Shown: piece by piece, positions 47,570-57,556 of the stretch | How the letters are laid out: every line of letters starts with the position of its first letter | How positions within the stretch are numbered: the stretch's first letter is position 1 | NCBI RefSeq assembly: GCF_921293095.1 | Contig: NC_060250.1 | Location: 114,834,629-114,898,628, forward strand | Source of the DNA: Ischnura elegans | Lineage: Eukaryota; Arthropoda; Insecta; Odonata; Coenagrionidae | DNA: 64,000 nt | Direction: 5' to 3' | Program-made: the position numbers and the translations under genes | Notes under the pieces: generated by a model | Seen by the model: only the letters and a program-made list of their open reading frames with translations | What the model was told of the DNA's origin: nothing | Databases searched by the model: none

Positions 47570-48855
47570 GTCTACCACTCATTGACGTATCCGCAATCTT
47601 CTCATAAAATTTGATCCTTCAACTTTCATACATCTCAATTCCTTTCATTCCCTCCGAATTTCCCCGTTCCCTTCTTTTCACCTTGTGCTGACTTTAAGAT
47701 TACTTCTCCCTTTGTATCCCTGACCCTAGTGATCTCCTTATCCCTTTCCCCTACTCAACACGCAAGTTGCTGGGGTTGGTTGCTCCAGGGAATTTTAAAC
47801 AGTACCCTTTCCATAAGGTGCATTGAATCCCTGTTTGTGGTTGCTTAGCCAATGACATAACGTTAAGGAAATTTCAAAAATTGGGACTGGAAATTGAAAG
47901 TTGGCATAAACTGTACCCGTGTACAATCACTATGGTACGACTTTCGTGTATAGGAATGCATATTTTGATGATTTAGCGTAAATATCATAATAAAAGGGCC
48001 TTTTTTAAGTTGATGGTTGACTAGACTTAGACCCTCCAAGTAAAATATTCTGGCTATGCACCTGCAACTCACTGATGATGTAGAGAACCTCATCTCTCTT
48101 TCCATCTCACTTCTGGTATGTTGGTATGTGCAAGGGAAGATATCGCTACATACTAAGCCATTGGCGTGGTACACATATGTTAAGTGGTTCAGTAACCGTT
48201 CCACTTAACCATTCCATGATTTCATTTGTAGTAGTAGGTGCAAATGCTTCATCTGGCTTTAAACCTGGGACTCTTTGATTAGATGCCAAGTGTTCTACCT
48301 CAAGGCAATCCAAATGCTCCCTTTAATGTTTAAATTTTATCATTTGGCTACTATGTATTCCGTCAACCGTTAGCATAGTCAAGAGGGGCAACTGCCTCCC
48401 AAAAATGCATGTTTTGATACAATTGATTCCAAACATGCTGAATGGTGGATCAGAGACCTCAACCATTCGAAAAGCTGACTAGAAAAAAAGAGATCTTGAA
48501 AACCTGAAGCGGAAGGCAAATGCTCAAATAGAAGGTTGAGGAGAGACATAAGAAGGTTTACTACAGAACAAGAGAAGGAAGGAAACTGTAGAGCATCATA
48601 CGTCAAAGGTTCCAGTGAATAGGCCATGTCTTAAGAACAGTACATCATTATCTAAGAAATAAAATCGAGGAAAAAGTCCCTCATAGGAAACCACAAGGTT
48701 TGTATGTACTTGGGGCTAATCAAGAACTCGAAGGGCAAAGAGGAATGTGAGGGAACTCAAGGCATTGGTTTGGAAAGGGAGAAATGGAAGGCTGCATTAC
48801 ACAATATTCAGATTACAATAGGTACTGTGAATTCCTGACAAGATTAGGAGAAGAG
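47570..48855. other. Intergenic between convergent genes; SINE inside
   Basis: Apart from the SINE at 48060-48330, the stretch 48440-48850 has broken minus- and plus-strand frames with faint resemblance to RTE-type C-termini (KWKAALHNIQ near 48785). That resemblance is too weak to call. Confidence 0.4.
48060..48330 (-). mobile_element. tRNA-derived SINE
   Basis: On the minus strand a head starting GGGAGCATTTGGATTGCC carries an A-box-like TTGAGGTAGAACACTTGG (complement 48286-48303) and a B-box-like AGGTTTAAAGCC (complement 48255-48266). An unrelated body follows. The layout parallels the SINE at 10860-11225, though the body differs. The left limit is approximate. Confidence 0.55.
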
Positions 48856-49118
48856 CAGGGGTGCTGACTTACAAAAAATATTGGGGGGCCCAAATCGGGG
48901 ATCTTGCCCCGGTAAATTTTATAAGTACATAGTAAGTTTTAAGTTTTTAAGCATTTTAGAAGAGTCATATGATCAAATTTAGAACACTGATAACTCTAAT
49001 GTCGATATCTGGACACCACGGGGAAAATTGACAAGCCTGACACATTTTTTCCTCACATCTGTAACAAATTTTTGGGGGGGCTCGGGCCCCCTCAGTCCCC
49101 GTGGAGTCGGCGCCACTG
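48856..49118. mobile_element. hAT-like MITE with perfect 8-bp duplication
   Basis: A 263-bp element with ends CAGGGGTGCTGACT and AGTCGGCGCCACTG, flanked on both sides by GAGAAGAG (48848-48855 and 49119-49126). G/C runs lie near both ends. No coding content. The perfect duplication suggests a relatively young insertion. Confidence 0.92.
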
Positions 49119-49598
49119 GAGAAGAGTAAACAACTTACACTCCTTCTCCTCAAGAGGGCTGCACACAATTCCTCACTAAGCCCATTCTCTGGATTATCCT
49201 CCCCATACCTTGAAATCCCTACAGTGGTTATCCACAATCGACTCTAGGGATATTACTGATGTATGTACATACTATATTTATTTAAAGTAGGAACCTCACC
49301 ATGGTCATTAAGTTCATCTTTTTAAAAGTGGTTTGACATAACTCTCTTCCACTTTTCATCACATATTCAATATGTATATAGCTTAAACTAGCTTGCGGAT
49401 AAATATCAGGGGGCTTGTGGGAACATAATATAATGAATTGATTTTTTCACCAAAGGTTATTTGTTCTCACCCATCAAGTAACATCAAAACCCTGATGCAT
49501 TGTTTCCTTCGGTTGTTGTTTAAACTACCAAATCCTTTTTTTGAGTAATTTGTCATCTAAGATTTATGAATTTTCAATTCCTATATGCCATTATTCTT
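49119..49598. other. Intergenic, nothing recognised
   Basis: No supported feature between the two MITEs. Confidence 0.4.
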
Positions 49599-49660
49599 AA
49601 GGCCTGTTTACATGGTACGACTCTCTGCCATTAAAGCCAGAGATCACACTAAACATGCTG
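49599..49660. mobile_element. Partial Harbinger-like MITE end
   Basis: TTAAGGCCTGTTTACATGG at 49599 repeats the left end of the complete element that starts 65 bp later. It is the end fragment of a second copy, the rest of which is absent. Confidence 0.55.
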
Positions 49661-49663
49661 TTA

Positions 49664-49902
49664 AGGCCTGTTTACACCATACATTAATCCGTACAAGTTA
49701 ATATCTAAATGTATGAACGCGAGAATCAACGCCAAAATGTACCGTGTAACCACCCAACTTGTGCGAATGCATGCACAGAAAATAGAACCCGTTCTAATTA
49801 TGTAGGTTCATGCATTCATACATGTTCTGTTCCGGTCCACAAAAATCATTCACGCAACCATACATTAACTCGTATGTGTTAATGTATCGTGTGAACAGGC
49901 CT
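49664..49902. mobile_element. PIF/Harbinger-like MITE
   Basis: A 239-bp element with ends AGGCCTGTTTACACCATACA and GTATCGTGTGAACAGGCCT, flanked by TTA on both sides (49661-49663 and 49903-49905). A 3-bp TTA duplication and GGCCTGTTTACAC ends are the PIF/Harbinger pattern. The inner sequence holds repeated CATACATTAA/TTAATGTAT words. Confidence 0.82.
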
Positions 49903-49905
49903 TTA

Positions 49906-50640
49906 CTGCAGACCCATAAGCTATACCCATTTTTAGTAAACAGTTGGCTTTCCATCCCTCCATTAGCTTCATTCAAATTTTTTTTTTTCATGGGAGAGGT
50001 GTATTCATGTCAGGTAGGATACAAGAAGATTACAACTCTGTGGCTATGGTGAGTTATTTTTCTATTGCTTGGAACGAAGAGCACATAAATTCAATCATTT
50101 TTGCATGACCATAATGATAGAGCTGGGGGGAATAGAAAAAAGGTGACACTGGTTAAATCACCTTGTATTTTAACCACTACCACTTGGCAGGGATAGCTTC
50201 AACGGGGAAAAGATTTGCATAAAAAGTGAAGAAGCTCACATTACACAAAGCTCTCAAGGGAAACTGACCAAGGAGGAAAAAGGTAAATGGCCAAAATGAT
50301 CATAAAAAGTATCCTTACCTCCACCTGACTCAACCTTGGAAGGAGCAGCAAAGCAATTCCTTGAAAATTTAGGCCAGGAAACACTTCTGAGAGGAATACC
50401 AGGTTCTGGAAAAATATACTTGATACATGAACTTATAGTGAACAATAATTGATATTCACATTTGAAGTAGAAAAATATTTGTACGTATTTAATTTAACAA
50501 AAACAGTCTTTTTTGTAAGTTTACCTTCACAGAGTTGGGGCTATGAGATTCCAGCATGTGAGTATGTATAGGAGAAATACACTTCATCTTTTGAGCATTA
50601 CAATAAACAAAGAATGCCAGCACAACAAAAAGACAATCAA
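49906..50640. other. 3' flank of the minus-strand gene
   Basis: It probably includes the 3' untranslated region of the minus-strand gene ending at 50642. A variant poly(A) signal ATTAAA on the minus strand lies near 50490; no AATAAA was seen closer. Confidence 0.4.
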
Positions 50641-50641
50641 A

Positions 50642-51298
50642 TCACAAGTTAGCCAACTTAGCTCTCTTCTTTTTCATTTCCAATTTTTTCTCCATCACCC
50701 CTACTGGTCTCTTAGCGATCACAGGTGTCTCTTTCCCACTGGAGCTGGAGTTAGAAACCTTTTGAGGAAGTTCTGGGGATGAGCTGCTGCGATCTACATA
50801 CTCAGATTTTAAACTAGTACTGAAGGCAGGAGATCTTGATGAATGGACTTCTCTACCTGTCTCAACAACCACACCAGATGAACACTCACTCATTTCAGAC
50901 TCATCACCATAAAACTTGCTTGGCTCATCAACAACATTGAGTGGTTGATGTTTAGCCTCAGGGGTACCATCAAGGGTAGTGATTCTCTCCCCTGAAGGTT
51001 TACTGAATGAAAACTGACTCAATTTCTTTTTGGCTTCAAATAGAGAGAACTGGGGTCTTGTGACATTTCTGACTGATGATGCCTCCTTAGGAGAACAACT
51101 GATGAGATCTTGCGAAACCTTTTCATCGCTATCCACATTATTACTCTCTTTTCCCTCCTTTCTTTCCTGACTGCCACTTGGAAAAAACAAGCAACTACGA
51201 GCACGTTTAAACGTAGGGCTTGGTTCAGTCTCTGCTGTGCAAGGCCGCACATTATTCATACCAGGTTCCATTGATTCACCACTACCATGCCATCGTTC
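50642..51298 (-). CDS. Serine-rich disordered protein, last exon
   Basis: This is the terminal coding exon of a gene whose visible parts, in minus-strand order, are 63335-63624, 61589-61915, 52267-52506 and this one, together about 503 codons of C-terminus. It opens after a strong acceptor (CCTTTTTCAG|GAACG) in phase 0 and ends with TGA at 50642-50644. It is rich in serine, glutamate and lysine with no folded domain evident. Seen motifs are SPTFKRARS, SQFSFSKPSG and a basic end EKKLEMKKKRAKLANL that could be a nuclear-localisation signal. I do not recognise the family. Tails of nuclear DNA-repair or cell-cycle proteins often look like this, but nothing diagnostic is present. Confidence 0.75.
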   Translation of the reverse strand, partial: ERWHGSGESMEPGMNNVRPCTAETEPSPTFKRARSCLFFPSGSQERKEGKESNNVDSDEKVSQDLISCSPKEASSVRNVTRPQFSLFEAKKKLSQFSFSKPSGERITTLDGTPEAKHQPLNVVDEPSKFYGDESEMSECSSGVVVETGREVHSSRSPAFSTSLKSEYVDRSSSSPELPQKVSNSSSSGKETPVIAKRPVGVMEKKLEMKKKRAKLANL

Positions 51299-52266
51299 CT
51301 GAAAAAGGTAAATGCAAAAAAATTCAGCTATACAAGAAAGAACACTTCAAAAGTCAAACAAATACATTTGAAATTGAACTACAGTCACGTTCTGAACTGC
51401 AAGGACAGCTTTCACCAACCAAAATCAGAGTATTTCATTATTTATCTACTGGGCAATGAAAGAAACAGTACATATCTCTTGCCACACTCCCAAGGAATAC
51501 TAGCATATATCCTCAATATGAACATAGCAGAAATGATATACCTAACTCAAGGCACTCTTTGGGTAATATGTAATGTTTAAAAAATTAATGAGAATCAACC
51601 CTTTTATTGATAACCTAATTTTCCTGGTATGCTGAAGAATGCCAGAGCTTTTATGTTTGCACTTTTTTATAATTTATATAAAGCCTAATATACATTATCA
51701 GAAACTATTTTTTTTCATTTGCTCACAATACTTATGGGTATGTTAAACCATGGCAGATACTAAAAAATAATTACAACAGCTACATGAATCACAAAAAATA
51801 AAAGTTGTGAATATAAAAAAGTCTTGGCCGATAGTTTGGTCCATGACACTATAAGGGTTACTATCTTCTAAACAAATGAGAATTATTATGCCTTGGATAG
51901 TTACACTATAGGCTTTTCTTTCTACACTCCCACAGACATTTTGATCAAAATCCCCCCCCCCTCCCTCAGCCAGAAAGACTAATGGACTGAGATTGGTGGA
52001 GTGATTCATATAATGAGGCCTCACATGAATTACAGAGAGAAGATTGAGAAAATTGATAAAAATTTAGCACTATTCTTTTGAAGTATGGCTCCATGACTGC
52101 AATATCTTCTACATACTCATCCAATCCAAAAGGAGCACTCAAATATAACGTCTTCCACTTATTCCTTTGATTCCCCACACTAACTTTCCTTAATAACCAG
52201 CCCTTCAATTTTTCACCAACTTCATGATATTAATCATTTATTTCAGTCGCTTCCACAACAACTTAC
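51299..52266 (-). other. Intron of the serine-rich gene
   Basis: A 968-bp intron with donor AAA|GTAAGT at its 52266 end and acceptor TTTTTCAG at its 51299 end. A run of C bases lies at about 51951-51962. No element was recognised. Confidence 0.65.
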
Positions 52267-52506
52267 TTTACGCTTTGAACCAGAAGACATGGAAAATTGT
52301 TTTTCAGGAGTGACATCTGCTTCATGTAAGCTACCAGATGGTGAGGAATCCATTGATGACGATTTTTTAACACCACAGCGAGGCTTTTCCATTTTCCATG
52401 AATCAGAGCTTTTAACCCGTTTAAACCTAGGACTTGACTTAATCGGGGTCTTAGATGAAACTAAACTTGGAGATTTACTTCGCCTATCACCTTCATCAAT
52501 CATTTC
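52267..52506 (-). CDS. Serine-rich disordered protein, internal exon
   Basis: An 80-codon exon, phase 0 on both sides, with acceptor GTTATTTCAG|GAAATG and donor CGTAAA|GTAAGT. It reads EMIDEGDRRSKSPSLVSSKT and SPRFKRVKSSDSWKMEKP, then ends KRK. The SPRFKRVKS word resembles SPTFKRARS in the next exon, suggesting a repeated short linear motif, perhaps a phosphorylation-regulated docking site. Confidence 0.75.
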
Positions 52507-52629
52507 CTGAAATAACAATATGATAAATTGATTAAAACAATACATGTTTTCAAATTGAAATTGTTTTTAAATTTTTTTCAAGGAAAATTTGAATAAAATT
52601 AATTGTAGGCTTACACAATGCGATAAAAT

Positions 52630-52793
52630 GCTTTTCTACAAAAACACACACTTTATTGCTGACTAGTTTCGGTTACACTGTACCATTTTCAAGACTAGTG
52701 AGAAACTACTAAAGTGAGAAAGCACTAGTCTTGAAAATGGTACAGTGTAACCGAAACTAGTCGGCAATAAAGTGTGTGTTTTTGTAGAAAAGC
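52630..52793. repeat. 71-bp-arm near-perfect hairpin
   Basis: The arms 52630-52700 and 52723-52793 are reverse complements with a single mismatch, around a 22-base spacer. The right arm contains CTTGAAAATGG...ACCGAAACTAGTC, similar in layout to the Penelope-type words at 25960 and 41115. If transcribed with the host intron it would form a long double-stranded RNA. Confidence 0.9.
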
Positions 52794-52883
52794 TAAGAAA
52801 TTTCCTTCCAAACATTAAATATGGAATTCTACAAAGTAAAGGCCTCAACAATTCAGTGCATCATTATACATACATATATATAG

Positions 52884-54533
52884 TAGAGATGTGCGAATAG
52901 TATCCGCGAATACTCGAATACTAGAAAGTATTCGATATTCGAGATTTCGAATAGTTATGCGAAAAGTACCGCCTCGAATACTTTGAATTTCGCGTCATAC
53001 ACTGTCGCACGCACGTCGTTGGTAGTGACTCGGAAAAATGTAGAGAACTGTAGTCATTTAGTGCTCGCAGCGCCGTTTTACGCAAGTTGACGAATTGCAT
53101 CAAATTCGTGGATTTTAGCGGTGAAAAGTGTTCGACGAGGGGAACCGAAAATAGTCGGGTGAAAAAATCCGAAAATCCCCGATTCCCCCCACCGGGAGAA
53201 ACTCAGTGCCGTGGGATAGCAACCTTAGGGCATTTCCCACGATCCTCTATCCCCCTCCATTCAGCACTCGCCTCACCCACTCTGACGCTTTCCTCTTCTC
53301 CGAAATAAAACAAAAGGTCCCAGCTCGCGCAGGGATCGCATTACGAAGACCCCTGCTTCGAAAAAAATATCGAGTTACGAGAACAATAAAAACGTGTTTC
53401 ACGCCCTCCCCCCTTTTCTCGCCCACTGACCTTTTTCTGGCTACCTGCTTCGAAGTTCCCCATTTCTGGAGGTCAACTGATGTGTGAGTACCGTGGGATA
53501 CTTACATTAGCGCATTTCCCAAGGTCCGGTATCCCTCTCCATTCAGCACTAGCCCCCCCTCTGAGGCTTTTCTCTTCTTCAAAATAAAAAAAAGGTCACA
53601 GCTCGCGCAGGGATCATATTACGAAGACCTTAGCTTCGAAAAAATACGCGAGAACAATAGAAACGTGTTTCGGGCCCTCCCTTTCCTCCCCCACTGACCT
53701 TTTTTTTTCCTACCAGCTTCGAAGTTCCCCATTTCTGTGGAGGTCAACCGCTGCATGAGTCATCTATTAGCACAAAGGGTGTCTAAGAATGACTTTCGTC
53801 ACTTGATGTTACACCTTTATTGAATTGAAATATTAGTAATGTGCGCGTAATTTCAAAAAGAATAAGACCAAACACGACGTATTTCTGAGTTTATTTAAGC
53901 ATTTTACGCAAAGAAATAAATGTCAAAACACGACGGAGACTTAGCATTCTGGCGAAACTCGATATGAGCAGCAGAGCTTCTCGGAAGTTGATGCGGTATT
54001 TTTTTCCGAAAACATATATCAAAATACAATTTATGAGTGGTGCTATAAATCTTTATTGTTACAGTCACAGACAAAAGGATATTTTCTCAGAATATTTGGT
54101 TTCTCCCTGATAGCAATTCCAATTCATCTTCTTATCTCGTGAGAACTCCCAAAGATGGACTGAAAATAATTGAAGAAAATCCGGTGGAAAAGAGCTTGTA
54201 TTTTGCAAAATGCCTCAGATTGTCAGCTAGCACTTGGCAGCAGGAGTGGGGGTAAAGCGATGTTAGTTGAATTAATTATATGCCCAATTGTTTCCATAAA
54301 ATTAAATTATTCATTAATCAGCTAAATTCCTGTTCGAATCACTTTAAGGAAATCAAAATTACTCCCCAAAATCTTGTGTTGCCTGCTGCATAGGCAACCG
54401 AGTCAAACATTCCAGCATTCATCATTTAGTATTCGAGGTATTCGAAATTCGAGGTATTCGAATATTCGAGCTATGATTTAATATTCGAATTCGATATTCG
54501 AATTCGAGAAATCTGCTATTCGACCCATCTCTA
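52884..54533. mobile_element. Non-autonomous hAT-like element, copy 1
   Basis: A 1650-bp element with ends TAGAGATGTGCGAATAG and CTATTCGACCCATCTCTA, flanked on both sides by ATATATAG (52876-52883 and 54534-54541). Both ends are dense with ATTCGAAT/TATTCGAG words. Inside, two ~280-bp direct repeats (about 53205-53487 and 53488-53757) share CATTTCCCA, CAGCTCGCGCAGGGATC and GCTTCGAAGTTCCCCATTTC. No transposase frame is present. Confidence 0.95.
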
Positions 54534-55142
54534 ATATATAGGTATGTAGGATCGCTAAATGGTAACGCTGTAGTTGAGATAGTGCTCAGAAACAGCATCT
54601 GAATGTGTATGAAAAGCTTCCTGCAGTACAATGATAGGATAGTAATGACAAAGATAGAGACTAAACCGATCGATTCCATATAGGTTTACAAGCCTGCTAC
54701 AGATTACAAGGCTGAAGATGTTGTGGATATCTACGAAGATATACATAATGAAGTAATAAAACAGGTAAAAGGTAAAGAAAATCTTATTATTAGAGTCTAC
54801 AAGTATTTCAATTGATTGGACTTGAGAAACAGTGTTGTTGGAGAAGGCCTAGATGGAAGAATCACAGGATTAAGGAATCAAAACGTAAGAGGAGAAAGGC
54901 TCCTGAAATAATGTACAGATCACAAGTTAGTGATTACTAACACACAGTTAAAAATCACATGAGAAGAAACACATGGAAAAAGCCTGGTGATGAAAGAAGA
55001 TTTCAACTAGTCTTCATTTTAGTACAGCAAATTTTTAGTAACCAGGTGGAGATACAGTGCCATCTGTAATTCAAGACCTTTAAGAAAGCAGTGATGAACA
55101 TATGGCAAATATGAAGATCATCATCATCACTGGTCAACAATC

Positions 55143-55400
55143 CTAGGATTGGTTTGACGCAGCTCTCCACTCAGTTCTCCTATCAGCTAATCTTTTCACT
55201 CCTACGTATTTCTTCTCTTTCACATCTCTCTTTACTTGTTCCATATATTTTGTTCGAGGTCTTCCTTTTCCATTCTTGCCTTCCACCTGTCCTTCGACGA
55301 TTGTCTTCATCAGGCCATCATGTCTCAATATGTGGCCTATAAGGTTATTAAGGCCTAATATGAAGATATGTAAACTAAAAGAGCCACCACATGAATGGGC
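55143..55400 (-). pseudogene. RTE-like LINE C-terminus
   Basis: On the minus strand NNLIGHILRHDGLMKTIVEG continues with QVEGKNGKGRPRTKYMEQV and RLADRRTEWRAASNQS, then a stop. This is the standard C-terminal block of RTE-type polyproteins, better preserved than the copy at 43530. It starts abruptly, so it is a 5'-truncated insertion in the intron. Confidence 0.8.
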
Positions 55401-55940
55401 ATTCAAATATGCAGTGGATAACAAAATAGGAGCACATCTGAATAAGATGTCTGTGTAGGATAGCTGGTAAATATCTTTAACTTATCCATTTCTCATGGCC
55501 ATTTTCCATCCTGTCTGAAAACAGCAATTGTTTCTCCCATACATAAAAGAGGTCCAAAGCACGACTCAGAAAACTATAGACCGATTTCCATTCTTTCAAC
55601 CTTCTCTAAAATATTTGAGAAATTGATGTTTAACCGTATTGTAAATTACTTGCAACATTATAACCTCCTGCATCCAAATCAACATGGTTTCCGTGAAGGC
55701 CGATCGACAACTTCAGCTGCTTTCCAACTAATTCAAAGCATTTGCCAATCGATAAACAACCACCATCAGGTTATCGGTACCTTTTATAATTTAAGTAAAG
55801 CATTTGACAACATTGACCATTCTATACTATCTCACAAATTACTTGGTATGGGTATCTCTGGTATAGCTTATTCCTGGCTAATGTCATGTCTGTCAAATTG
55901 CCAACAACTTGTTCAATGAAAAAGTAAATCCGAAATGGGA

Positions 55941-57556
55941 ATAGGGTAGTTTCCTTCATCAAAGAAAACGAAAGGCATTGACTGCGATTCGTTACCCACC
56001 ATTACTGTCGGCGTCAAAATGATGTGCCGCTGTACTTTGCAAATTTATATCTGGACTTCAGTGCATGCCATACTAATGCATAATACGTCATTTTACAGGA
56101 AATTTTATTTTCAATTCTATTTAATTTTTGTATTCTAAAAAATTCAAAAATATAGACATGCGAGTGCAATAAATAACTCCGCACACCGTAAAATTAGCCG
56201 TTTTGTCAACTTCATGAACTTTGGAACTCAACCTAGGGAAAACTACTACTTCTACAGCATTCATCTTCCACAATAAGTTGAAACAATTAATGTAGATTAA
56301 CAACATGACTTTTGTGTATTTTTAAAACGTATAATTTGTTGTAAAATGACGAAAATGTTTAAATACTATCTAGTCCTACAGTTTACCCCGAAGGAAAAAA
56401 TGAAATTGATAGAAATACTTTTAATTTATTTGCAATTTTTCTATGATCCATAATCTATAATTTTATTTATATTTGTGAATGTCAATAACTTCTATTAATG
56501 TCATGTTGCCAAACGGGGCCGCACCAGGCCAGTCGTTACCAGGAAGTAAAGTTTAGCGCGCAAAACGTGGCAACGCAGCATTCGTTCGCTCCGGCGTATT
56601 TTTTTAATGCCTATATATAATCTATACTGCATAAAAATCATGCATTTTCGGATCATAGAAAAATTGCAAATAAATTCAGAAGTGTTTCTGTCGATTTTAT
56701 TTTTTGTTTGGGGGTAAACTGTAAGACTAGATAGTTTTTAAACATTTTCGTTATTTTACACAAAAATATGCGTTTTAAAAATACGCAAAGGCCACTTTAT
56801 TAATCTACATTAATGTTTGCAACATATTGTGGAAGATGAATGTTGTAGACGTAGTAGTTTTCCCTAGGTTGAGTTAAAAAGTTCATAAAGTTGACAAAAC
56901 GGATAATTTTATGGTGCGCGGATCATTTATTGCACTCACGTGTCTACATTTTTTTATTTTTTATAAAATAAAAAATAAATTAAATTAAAATAAAATTTAC
57001 CTTAAAGTGACATATTATTCATTAGTATAGCATGCACTTAAGTCCAGATATAAATTTGCTAAGTACAGCGGCACATCATTTTGATGCCGACAGTAGTGTA
57101 TTCATAATATACAAATTATTTCGTTTTAGAAATACCGGTTTAGACGAATGGCAATGGTCCATTTTTATCCTCATTTGAAAAGGAACTTATTAGAACTGGC
57201 TAAGGTCGGAAAGTTTTCCTCGTTTAATTAGGTATTAATAATCCTTATTTAAGCCAAGCGCTACCAGCCAGCAGGGTACTCAACTACCCGGTAGCAGCCT
57301 GCGTCGTATCAGCGCTAAGCCTCGCCTCATGGTCACCTCACAGGGCGGCGCCGGGAACCAGAAATACGTCTCACGGAGAGATTTCCCGGCATTCATACTT
57401 ACGCGTCGCGTTTTCGGGCGCTTGAAAATTTTCACTTTTCATTTAATCGCGAAAAATAGATATCGTCATTTAAAAATCTAAAAGCATGAAATACGTACTC
57501 CAGGAGTAATAATCTTTTGATTTAGGCAATAAAAAAATAATAGGAAACCACCCTAT
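55941..57556. mobile_element. MITE, ATAGGGTAGTTTCCT family, copy 3 (interrupted)
   Basis: Left end ATAGGGTAGTTTCCTTCATC and right end AGGAAACCACCCTAT, collinear with copies 1 and 2 except for an internal deletion near 57180 and the 1.09-kb insertion at 56005-57093. It sits inside the LINE at 55475-58610. Confidence 0.88.
56005..57093. mobile_element. Foldback DNA element with ~450-bp arms
   Basis: Ends CTGTCGGCGTCAAAATGATG and CATCATTTTGATGCCGACAG, flanked by TA on both sides (56003-56004 and 57094-57095). Comparison with copy 1 (CCATTAGTG uninterrupted) confirms a TA target duplication. The arms are reverse complements over about 450 bp, separated by about 200 bp of loop. A TA duplication points to the Tc1/mariner group, though the ends do not name a known family. 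Non-coding. Confidence 0.92.

Noticed and set aside
53087-53487. Coding frame inside the hAT-like elements (also 60147-60449)
   Set aside because: The frames differ in length between the two copies, lack transposase motifs, and coincide with the non-coding tandem units.
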